From contig NZ_ATWF01000001.1 of the NCBI RefSeq assembly GCF_000421105.1, positions 778,930 through 842,929 of the forward strand: a stretch of 64,000 bases of DNA, read 5' to 3'. Source of the DNA: Limisalsivibrio acetivorans. Lineage in GTDB: Bacteria > Chrysiogenota > Deferribacteres > Deferribacterales > Geovibrionaceae. Positions within the stretch are counted from its first letter, which is position 1. Every line of letters starts with the position of its first letter. The translations under genes were made by a program, and so were the position numbers. The notes under the pieces were generated by a model. It was not told the origin of the DNA. It ran no database searches and worked only from the letters and a program-made list of their open reading frames with translations. Below are positions 9,901 through 16,981 of this stretch, in pieces.

Positions 9901-12654
9901 CGCAGGGGAGACTGTGAATATCGAGGCGGGCTGATCCGTTGCAGTGCCGTAAAGGTTGGAGACAGCCGTTCCGTTGTCACTAAGATCCGTACTCACCGTC
10001 ATTGTTCCCGTCTTCGCCCCCGTTGTTAAGGGCTCAAAGGAAACAACCGCATAGCAGGCTGAGGATACGGGAAGGTTCGTACAGTTGTGTGTTGCAGAGA
10101 AATCTCCGGTAAAGGCGATCGAGGTAACGTTAAAAGGTGCCTCGCCGTCGTTTCGGATCTCGAATGTATGGTCTACAGAACTCCCCACAGCCGCTTCACC
10201 GAAATCATACTCCGGAGGCGACAGTGTCAGCTTTCCAGAAGGGGGCTCATCCGCATAACCGAAAAGGCTTATACTGTATTCGCCGTCGCTGTTATCGTTA
10301 CTGCTTATGATAAGCTCACCCTCTTTATCGCCGATCTCCTGCGGTGCGAAGGTTATGTGGCTTGTGCAAGATTCACCGGGGAGGATCAGAGAGCACTCCG
10401 CATCATAGGAAAAGGAGCCGTTGTCGATTATCTGATAACCGTAGATGCTGAGCTCCTCCTTGCCTACGTTCTCAATTACAAGGGGGAGGGTTGAACTCTC
10501 TGTAACACGAACAGTGCCGAAGTCCAGTGTCCTGTTATCCACAAAGATGTCAGGGTAAGGGGAGGCTTCAGCGCTTCCTTCAAGGTTTATCCCGAAAACA
10601 GGGTTTAGGGGGTCGTTTGAGCTTATGCTGAGTATGGCGGTGAAATTACCCGCATGCTCTGGTGCGAAGGCAACGGGGAATGTGCAGTTATCCCCGGGGA
10701 GTACCTCGGGGCAGATGTTATCCGCATAGAAGTTCTCGCTGTCTGCTGTTATATTGTCAACCTTAAGGAGTGCATCTCCAATATTGCTGAGGGTGATGTT
10801 ATCCGTGGCGGTCTCATGAGCGAAAAGGTGTCCGAAATCTACAGACATGGGCTCCGCAGATACTATGGGCGCAGGTTCAGGAAGACCCTCTCCTGCAAGG
10901 CTAAGGGTTTGATTATCCGCTGTGGAAAGGGGTGCGATTATCTCTATACTTCCCGTATACGCTCCCTCAGCGGGGGGTGTGAATACTGCGGTAAAAGTAC
11001 AGTTGTCACCGGGCTCTATGATAGTGCAGTTATCAGCATCGGTTACGCTGAACACCTCGCTGTTGCTCGATATAAAATCTGTTACACTCCCCGCAAGCGT
11101 TCCTGTGTTGTTGAGTCTGAATTGTGCTGTGTCGGAGAGGGTCGCCTTCACCTGACCAAAATCGTAGAAACTCTGTTCCAGAACTATCTCAGGCAGGGGT
11201 GTGGGTTCTGCCACACCACGCAGTGCAACATTAATCGTCTGAACCTCAAGCCCACGGCTGGTTATAATGAGGTTGCCTGTATATGTACCGACAGATTCAG
11301 GGGCAAATACAGCATCGAAACTGCACTCCGCACCCGGTTCAAGGGTTCCGCACCCTTCCCAGCCGGAGACACTGAATACTCCGGTATCCGTTATAACGTT
11401 CTCGATGGTTCCCGGCTGTGCGCCGTCATTCCTGAGAGTTAATGTCTCCTCAGCTTCGGTGTTCTCATAGATAGCTTCAAAATCTATAGATGCAGGATTA
11501 GTAACTATATCCGAATCGGGGGGCTGGAGACCGTTCATGCTGAGGGATATGGTGTGATTCGGGTTGGTAGCATCGCTGGAGGATATGGATACGGATCCGC
11601 TGAAGGAGCCGACACTCTGGGGTGAGCCGGTAACGCTGAACGTACAGCTCTCACCGGGAATCAATCTGAAAGAACCATCACCGCAGGGGTTGACCCCGCC
11701 GTCAGGGTTCAGGACAAAGTTAACCGTATCCGAAAGGGTTATGCCGGAAACGTCAAGTCGGTAGTTTCCGCTGTTATAAACTATGACCGTGGAGGGCTGG
11801 GTGTTTTCACCTGCGTAGGTATCATTAAAGCTGAGCGAGCTTTGGGGCTCGGTAAAAATCTCCGGTTTGAGACCCTCTTCATCGATGTTCTCTATTATCT
11901 CAGCAGCCGCTTCTAGCTCGGCGGTGTTGTCTAAGCTGTCTACAAAGTTGCTGAACGCAGTGAGCGCCTCGGGGCTTGCACGGAAAAGCTTGATCAGGCT
12001 CTGCACAAGTCTGTTGTAGGCGGCCTGATCCGCAACTCTAGGATATCTCTGTGCGGCGAGCAGCTTCGCCTCGGCAACGGCTTTCTTTATATCGCTAAGG
12101 CTCAGTCCGGCTTTAACTGCGTCCACCGTATCCTTCATAACATCCTTTGTTTCCTGAAGGTTTTCGAACTGAACAAACTCCATGAGGATCTCAACATCAT
12201 CCTCATCAAGCTCCGACTCTATTCGGAGTGCACAAAGCAGGGTGAGTTCCACAATGGAGTCCGCCGCAACAAAAACAGATTCACTCCCAGAACAGAGAAG
12301 CAGGTTTTCGGCACCGTAAGCCTCTATGGTAAAAAGATATGTGATGCCGGCTGTGAGGGTGAGCTCAACCTCTTGATCACCTTCATTGAGAGCCTGGGTG
12401 AGATCAAGACGAACTCCCTCAAACTCAGGAGCGCTAACCTTAAGGATAAGCTCCTCAACCTCGTACCCTCCAACATTCGCCCTCGTATCCCTTATATCTT
12501 TATCGGGGAAGAGCTTTCCTATGCTTAGCGAGACGGAGACATCCTTGCCCGATGAGCTTCCGGAACCACCGCCGCCACAGGCAGTTAAAATAAAAAACAT
12601 ACAGATAAACAATGCTATATATTTGACATTACTGATTCTTTTACGATTTTCCAT
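6922..12654 (-). CDS. Giant outer-surface lipoprotein with repeated ASH/choice-of-anchor-D domains
   Basis: The 1910-residue product begins with a lipoprotein signal ending ILTAC (lipidated C26) and a Gly/Ser-rich linker. A mainly helical region (about 150-260) comes next. Then about nine or ten repeats of roughly 100 residues run from about 270 to 1200. Each repeat has a [DF]FG start, a G(N/S)-like turn and a conserved C...(I/L)xPGxxCxF core, the pattern of Hydin/ASPM-SPD-2 (choice-of-anchor D) Ig-like domains. Residues 1210-1810 look like beta-propeller or BNR-like repeats, and one more ASH domain closes the protein. The paired cysteines in each repeat suggest disulfides and export. It is probably an adhesive or structural surface protein; the binding partner is unknown. 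It stands alone as a transcription unit. Confidence 0.75.
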   Translation of the reverse strand: MENRKRISNVKYIALFICMFFILTACGGGGSGSSSGKDVSVSLSIGKLFPDKDIRDTRANVGGYEVEELILKVSAPEFEGVRLDLTQALNEGDQEVELTLTAGITYLFTIEAYGAENLLLCSGSESVFVAADSIVELTLLCALRIESELDEDDVEILMEFVQFENLQETKDVMKDTVDAVKAGLSLSDIKKAVAEAKLLAAQRYPRVADQAAYNRLVQSLIKLFRASPEALTAFSNFVDSLDNTAELEAAAEIIENIDEEGLKPEIFTEPQSSLSFNDTYAGENTQPSTVIVYNSGNYRLDVSGITLSDTVNFVLNPDGGVNPCGDGSFRLIPGESCTFSVTGSPQSVGSFSGSVSISSSDATNPNHTISLSMNGLQPPDSDIVTNPASIDFEAIYENTEAEETLTLRNDGAQPGTIENVITDTGVFSVSGWEGCGTLEPGAECSFDAVFAPESVGTYTGNLIITSRGLEVQTINVALRGVAEPTPLPEIVLEQSFYDFGQVKATLSDTAQFRLNNTGTLAGSVTDFISSNSEVFSVTDADNCTIIEPGDNCTFTAVFTPPAEGAYTGSIEIIAPLSTADNQTLSLAGEGLPEPAPIVSAEPMSVDFGHLFAHETATDNITLSNIGDALLKVDNITADSENFYADNICPEVLPGDNCTFPVAFAPEHAGNFTAILSISSNDPLNPVFGINLEGSAEASPYPDIFVDNRTLDFGTVRVTESSTLPLVIENVGKEELSIYGYQIIDNGSFSYDAECSLILPGESCTSHITFAPQEIGDKEGELIISSNDNSDGEYSISLFGYADEPPSGKLTLSPPEYDFGEAAVGSSVDHTFEIRNDGEAPFNVTSIAFTGDFSATHNCTNLPVSSACYAVVSFEPLTTGAKTGTMTVSTDLSDNGTAVSNLYGTATDQPASIFTVSPASMDFGTVGVETTHTQNATITNDGNDNLTVSFDNTDLTVFTPYDGGNCAEEIPPSGSCTFSVDFGSSTENTYSETLYIHTNDPDNAIFNYALSGATDNGLDPNISVSPVSYDFLSVKTGDTSGGSINVTNSGNDDLTVSSVSIAGSSDFTYSDNCDVLIPSESCVISVTYEPVGTTGARSATVSINSDDPDTPTSTVSLDGYAVEAGTFTEFVLGESKEINVLSKSGIAACNNGLAHAVYGGQGVMHAYFHSGTWYTQDIGATVPSGYYIGYTAIAVDSKCFPHVVYQVTNGSDGDVFYATNRTNSGLWEHHTVESDGDVDGASVTVQVDSSGGIHAAYQDATSGFLKYSFSTDSGASFSTEILDDNTDAGATGVDVQMDIDSSNVLHLTYSTGSQVKYLFGTSGSWSTGQVLTSTGTCPSIAVEGTDNMYVAWRDTVTDYIKFSSSATGWMNGDIDVSGSYGCPALAGGNLVHVAMSALDHSLITYKKYDSGTWGSDYNLSSAGPLFSYAGDVSGIVAASNIDDVYTLYIDKADLNSESYYSAAWQAEESVDKMHKYNEKTRVSVDVNDALDEVYVLASDQISPDNIRVMETNNVSGNEYTSEYLLHNSSSSELKSLAMKFDGTGIDACTVITDGSSASWLSYIENTGDKSMNFTSVDGFPYCDIASDGAAGSVLAYVGTGSVVSKAECSGINCNATGLALVAGANSQVSIVRGSTKNYIGYYNNSSTLSLADTVDSLTNVIASTSGDGIDNSMTVGSGGQIMAAFTNALNESLYFYECPVGGSCASTLLATPSTVITGPKIDRDGSDFYHVAFYDNGVLKYATNSDNFASAYVGTLSNKAVSNGYSMYDLAVNASSNTVHAAYQDGKSVIYSTDALVPVLGLSHITAAFGPVPQYSSSNPLEVTISNNGVNDMNVNISLEDSTEYGMETGYSSSACDTNSFTLKPQKSCTVKLRYNPSLAGGAHPTRFVVDTDAPFGAKGYINLYGVATSM

Positions 12655-12728
12655 GGTATGCTACCTCAGGATAATATTACTTATTCTTATAATACCACCC
12701 GGGTTAAGTAAATAAAGGTAAATTGCCC

Positions 12729-13112
12729 CTAACTATTAATAACTATATCAGCAAGGACCCAAATCCATATAACCGTGGTTAAAACAATGCTCATGAAAAC
12801 CATGGCACTCGCCGCATCCTTGGCCTTCTTGGCAAGATCATGGTAGTCCTGTGTGACAAGGTCCACAGTTCGCTCAACGGCGCTGTTGCCCAGCTCGGCA
12901 ACGATGGGAATGAAAAGGGATGTGCTCATAAGAGCAGTGTGAATAAAGGACAGGGGGGCAATAAAAACACCCGCCTGAAATATGAGAAAGACTACTATCT
13001 CCACACGAAAGGAGGTCTCGTTTTTTACAACCTCCGCCAGCCCCTGCAGAGCGTAGGAGAAGTTTTTGAAGAAATTGAAGCCGCCGTTCTTCTTCAGTGT
13101 TTCCTTTGCCAT
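12729..13112 (-). CDS. dgkA: Diacylglycerol kinase (prokaryotic DagK type)
   Basis: The protein has 127 residues starting MAKETLK, close to the 122 of E. coli DgkA. The reading frame stays open further upstream, but that extension overlaps the neighbouring gene and lacks family similarity, so the ATG at 13112 is chosen. Three membrane helices are visible, and the family motif reads ELGNSAVERTVD, carrying the catalytic glutamates. The enzyme phosphorylates diacylglycerol to phosphatidate at the inner membrane, recycling lipid released during periplasmic glycan or LPS modification. It lies 4 bases after a small membrane protein and downstream of an antiporter, apparently one operon. Confidence 0.88.
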   Translation of the reverse strand: MAKETLKKNGGFNFFKNFSYALQGLAEVVKNETSFRVEIVVFLIFQAGVFIAPLSFIHTALMSTSLFIPIVAELGNSAVERTVDLVTQDYHDLAKKAKDAASAMVFMSIVLTTVIWIWVLADIVINS

Positions 13113-13116
13113 GGTC

Positions 13117-13383
13117 TCAAGCCCCCGGTTTAAACGCAAAGAAGCCGTACCCTGCAAACAGTCCGAAAAGGAATGGTGACGGGTACAGGAAATAAAGGAT
13201 CGTAAGGAAGAATACGGAGATGAACACGCCCCCATGCTTAAGCTTGGAATAGAAGGCTCTCCCCTCTTCGGGATCGGGATTCTCACCAAGCTTCTTTATG
13301 ATAAGCCACCCCTCTATCCTTGTGCAGGCTACACCACCGAAGAGGAAACCGCTGAGAAAGATAAGAATCGAGTTAACATCCAT
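13117..13383 (-). CDS. Small conserved-looking membrane protein
   Basis: This 88-residue product has two or three hydrophobic segments: one near residues 5-20, one near 50-68 and a C-terminal one. A GAGGATC ribosome binding site precedes the ATG. No family is recognised. The gene sits 8 bases after the antiporter and 4 bases before dgkA, which supports it being real and co-transcribed. Nothing in the sequence shows a catalytic site. Confidence 0.65.
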   Translation of the reverse strand: MDVNSILIFLSGFLFGGVACTRIEGWLIIKKLGENPDPEEGRAFYSKLKHGGVFISVFFLTILYFLYPSPFLFGLFAGYGFFAFKPGA

Positions 13384-13391
13384 ATGATCCT

Positions 13392-15347
13392 CTAGAGGGT
13401 CTTTGCGAATCTGGTCAGATGCTCCGGCTCGCCGAGAAGAACGAGGACATCCCGATCCTCAAGAATGAAGTCGCTTCCCGGATTGGGGATAATCTCTCCC
13501 CCCCGGCGTACAGCAAGCAGGTTCACCTTGAACTTGAATCGAATATCAAGCTCACGCACGCTTCTTCCCGTTTTTTGGGATCCGACAGGAACAGTAATGT
13601 TCTCCACATCCATGCCCGCAAGGTTTATACATGTGGCTCCGTCCTCGGGTGAGCTTGCATTGGATCTGTTCTCCTGACGAAGCCCTGAGATGAGCTGATC
13701 TATATCCTCTCTCGGAACAAGATACTTGCGCAGGATAAGCCTGAACAGCTCAACGGATGTCTCAAATTCCTCAACAACAACCTCATCCGCTCCAAGCTCC
13801 CTGAGCGGTTCCGCCTCGGAAAGATAGCGTGTTCTAGCAAGGATATGTATGGTGCTGTTCTCCCTCCTCGCCGTCTCCACGGTTCTTCGAACCACAACGG
13901 GATCGGGTATCGTTATTACGATGGCCCTTGCACTCTCCAGATGCGCATGCTCCAGCACAGCAGGCTGGGAGGCGTCGCCGAAGAATATCGGTATGTCGTT
14001 CTCCTGTTCCTTGCGGACGGTGTCGGGATTCATCTCAATGATCATGTATTTTATGCCTGCCTTGGTGGCTGTTTCCGCAATATTACGTCCGTTTACACCG
14101 AAACCGACGATTATGAGATGGTCGCTCAAATGCTCCTTCGCATCCTCGGGGTTATAGAAAAACCCTTTCTGCAGGCTGGAAGGGATGGGGAGTTTACGGG
14201 AAAGCTCTGCAAGGCGGGGTGCAAAATCCATAAGGAAGGGGGTTACCGCCATGGAGAGAACCGTAACTGCGATTATAACCGGATAAAGGTTGTCATCAAG
14301 GAGTCCGGCAGCAGCGCCAGCCGCACCGAGGATGAAGGAGAATTCACCCACCTGCGCCATGGATACACCGGATTGAACGGCGACCCTGGACGGATAGCCT
14401 ATCAGGTTAACAACGCCCCCCATGATAATAAACTTAATCAGGACAACTCCTGCTGTTGCGGCGATTATTATAACCGGCTTTGCCATAACCACTTCGGGAT
14501 CAAGCAGCATACCGATGGAAACAAAAAAGAAACCGGTAAAGACATCCTTGAAGGGCACAACATCCCCAAGGGCCTGTTGGCCGTAACCCGATTCGCTCAC
14601 AACTATTCCCGCAAGGAAGGCGCCAAGTGCCAATGAAAGCCCCGCAGAGGAGGTTATCCACGCAACGCCGAGGCAGACAAGGACAACGGTGAGCAGGAAA
14701 AGCTCCCTGTTCCTTGAGGAGGCGGCATGGTAAAGGAGCCTCGGCACTATGGTTCTTGCGCCGAAGAAGAGAAGGATCACGATCCCCACAGCCTTGAGGA
14801 GAAGAAGCCCCATGTCAGCACCGGAACCACCCTGCCCCGCAAGCATAGGCACAGCGAGCATCATGGGGATAACAGCAATATCCTGAAAGATAAGAACTGC
14901 GGCGGATATCCTTCCGTAGGGGGAATCGATATCACCCCTGGAGGCCAGTGCCTTAAGCACTATGGCAGTACTGGAGAGGGAGGCCATCATACCCATGAAC
15001 AGAGCGAGGGGGAAATCCATGCCGAAGAAGTAAGCTCCCCCTGTCACAAGTCCCATGGTGAGCCCCACCTGTAGCGAACCGCCTAAGAGTGCCGGACGCT
15101 TAAGCGAGATAAGCATAGCGAGGGAAAACTCAAGGCCGATGGTGAAGAGAAGGAGTACAACACCTATCTCCGCCATCATCTCGACCTCATGAACGGCATG
15201 GATGAGTCCGAGTCCGTTCGGCCCCACAAGGATACCAGTGGCCAGATATCCAAGTATCTCAGGTATCTTTGCCCTGCTGCAGATAAGCAGACTGAGGGCG
15301 GCAAAAAGGAAGATTATCGTTATATCATTAAGAATCGGGATATGCAT
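13392..15347 (-). CDS. CPA2-family cation:proton antiporter with RCK domains (KefB/YbaL-like)
   Basis: The product has 651 residues from the ATG at 15347, chosen over an in-frame GTG two codons earlier because a GGAG motif is spaced correctly for the ATG. Residues 1-390 form a polytopic Na+/H+ exchanger domain with the ATGILVGPNGLG and SLSSTAIVLKAL motifs typical of Kef and related transporters. A TrkA-N (RCK) domain with a GFGVNGRN dinucleotide-binding loop follows at about 405-530, and a TrkA-C domain at about 565-651. It probably exports K+ or Na+ in exchange for protons under nucleotide control at the inner membrane. Whether it is glutathione-gated like KefB/C cannot be told. Confidence 0.85.
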   Translation of the reverse strand: MHIPILNDITIIFLFAALSLLICSRAKIPEILGYLATGILVGPNGLGLIHAVHEVEMMAEIGVVLLLFTIGLEFSLAMLISLKRPALLGGSLQVGLTMGLVTGGAYFFGMDFPLALFMGMMASLSSTAIVLKALASRGDIDSPYGRISAAVLIFQDIAVIPMMLAVPMLAGQGGSGADMGLLLLKAVGIVILLFFGARTIVPRLLYHAASSRNRELFLLTVVLVCLGVAWITSSAGLSLALGAFLAGIVVSESGYGQQALGDVVPFKDVFTGFFFVSIGMLLDPEVVMAKPVIIIAATAGVVLIKFIIMGGVVNLIGYPSRVAVQSGVSMAQVGEFSFILGAAGAAAGLLDDNLYPVIIAVTVLSMAVTPFLMDFAPRLAELSRKLPIPSSLQKGFFYNPEDAKEHLSDHLIIVGFGVNGRNIAETATKAGIKYMIIEMNPDTVRKEQENDIPIFFGDASQPAVLEHAHLESARAIVITIPDPVVVRRTVETARRENSTIHILARTRYLSEAEPLRELGADEVVVEEFETSVELFRLILRKYLVPREDIDQLISGLRQENRSNASSPEDGATCINLAGMDVENITVPVGSQKTGRSVRELDIRFKFKVNLLAVRRGGEIIPNPGSDFILEDRDVLVLLGEPEHLTRFAKTL

Positions 15348-15467
15348 GTTCACTCCGAATGACAGATTTATTACCGCATTAAAACATCAGTGCGGCTCAT
15401 CACCTTCGGAGTATATAATAACATCCCCTCGGGGTGCAAACAACGCTAAAAAATTAACAGGACTGAA

Positions 15468-16037
15468 TTATCTACGGGAATCCACACCCGTATAGAGGGT
15501 CTGCCTGCCGGGGATTGTCCTGATAGAGCGGGAGCATTTCTCGCATACGCAGTACATAACGCTCAAGTTTATGTCATCGTTATCAAAATTTCCTTCGCTC
15601 AGCCAGGGACCTATCTCCTTCCACCCAGTACCGTCATTAAGCTTAGTGCATATACTGCACCTCTTAATTATCTTTGCGAGGGACTTACTCTTAATGCTGA
15701 AATAAACCTCTGGGCTTCTCGTCTCAACCCTTTCCACGGAGCTGTTGAAGAGAACCCCTGTCCCTTCCTTGGTTATATTCATATTCATGAAACGCTTCAT
15801 GCCGGGGGAATCGCACCTGTAACGGAAGTTCACAGGCTCTGCGGTGTCAAGAACACGAACGATTATATCCTGATACAACTTCCTAGTGGATGAATCGATA
15901 ATGTAGGTCCACAAGGATGTGCCCACAACATTACTGCTGAGCAGATGCGGACCTTCGTTCTCCTTTGCGAAAAAATCCCAGGAACCGCCTATATCCTGTA
16001 TCACTGCATCACTGTCAACTTTATATATAACGTTCAT
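15468..16037 (-). CDS. PAS-like protein with C-terminal cysteine pairs
   Basis: The protein has 189 residues, started at the ATG 7 bases after an AGAGG motif (an in-frame TTG lies just upstream). The first 110 residues resemble a PAS fold of the sort that begins Y(K)VDSD...I...WD.F. The C-terminal part has two cysteine groups, CSIC near residue 132 and CVCEKC near 170, suggesting a zinc ribbon or another metal centre. No kinase or output domain is present. It is monocistronic, on the opposite strand to the PhnD/kinase pair. It may be a stand-alone redox or metal sensor; the function is not established. Confidence 0.65.
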   Translation of the reverse strand: MNVIYKVDSDAVIQDIGGSWDFFAKENEGPHLLSSNVVGTSLWTYIIDSSTRKLYQDIIVRVLDTAEPVNFRYRCDSPGMKRFMNMNITKEGTGVLFNSSVERVETRSPEVYFSIKSKSLAKIIKRCSICTKLNDGTGWKEIGPWLSEGNFDNDDINLSVMYCVCEKCSRSIRTIPGRQTLYTGVDSRR

Positions 16038-16156
16038 CAAACTACCTCTCGTGCAAAACTTGTATCTCTATCTATTATAACCCGAGGCAATCGTGTTACA
16101 AGTTTTAATCCATAACTGATATACTTATCCTGAAAACAGCTTTAACAGGAATGGAT

Positions 16157-16981
16157 ATGAAACGTATGTGCTTTATTTTGATAACCGTAATGCTTATCGG
16201 CTTCTCCTGCGCATGGGGTGAAAACGCTTTGAGCTTCGGTGTTGTGCCCCAGCAGAGCACATACACAATCCTGAAGAAATGGACACCCCTCATCAACGAA
16301 CTCAGTACCCGCTCAGGGGTTAAGCTGACACTGAAAACCGCCCCGAGCATACCGGAATTCGAAAAGCGGCTCGCCGAAGGCGGATACGATATTGCGTACA
16401 TGAACCCCTACCATTACATCACCTACCACGAGATATCAGGCTATAGAGCCTTCGCCAGGGAAAGGGACAAGAGTATCGTTGGTATTGTGGTTGTCCCCAG
16501 TGATTCGCCCTACAACAGCCTGCATGATCTCAAAGAAAAAAACTTGGCATTCCCTTCCACAGGAGCATTTGCCGCCAGCATGCTCGTACGCTCCATGCTA
16601 AGTGAAATGGGAATCCCGCACAGTTCAGACTACGTCGGCTCCCACGACTCCGTGTATTTGTCGGTGGCAGGGGGTATCCATGACGCAGGAGGGGGGATTC
16701 GAAGAACCTTCAATGAGGTCGATGCATCTGTTTCCGGCGAACTCAGGATACTTGCAGAGACTAAAAGCTTCACCCCCCACGCCTTCGCAGCCAGGGGTGA
16801 TACCAAAGAGGAATTGCTTGATAGTTTGAAGGGTGCGATGCTAAGTTTCCACATGGATATAAAGGGGCGTAAACTTCTGGATAATGCAGGACTAGCAGGG
16901 TTCATATCCGCCTCCGATGAGGACTGGAACGATATACGCAGTCTTGGTAAGAATAATCTCAAATCTTTGCTGGAGAAGTAG
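16157..16981 (+). CDS. Periplasmic PhnD-like substrate-binding protein
   Basis: The product has 274 residues starting MKRMCFIL, six bases after an AGGA site (an ATG two codons earlier is too close). A signal peptide (about 1-22) is followed by a phosphate/phosphonate-type binding fold: the start LSFGVVPQQS, and YDIAYMNPYHYITY and TGAFAASMLVRSML motifs typical of PhnD-like proteins. No ABC permease or ATPase is nearby. The stop codon abuts the ATG of a hybrid kinase, so this protein most likely serves as the periplasmic ligand detector for that kinase. The ligand is unknown; related proteins bind phosphonates, phosphite or other oxyanions. Confidence 0.8.
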   Translation: MKRMCFILITVMLIGFSCAWGENALSFGVVPQQSTYTILKKWTPLINELSTRSGVKLTLKTAPSIPEFEKRLAEGGYDIAYMNPYHYITYHEISGYRAFARERDKSIVGIVVVPSDSPYNSLHDLKEKNLAFPSTGAFAASMLVRSMLSEMGIPHSSDYVGSHDSVYLSVAGGIHDAGGGIRRTFNEVDASVSGELRILAETKSFTPHAFAARGDTKEELLDSLKGAMLSFHMDIKGRKLLDNAGLAGFISASDEDWNDIRSLGKNNLKSLLEK

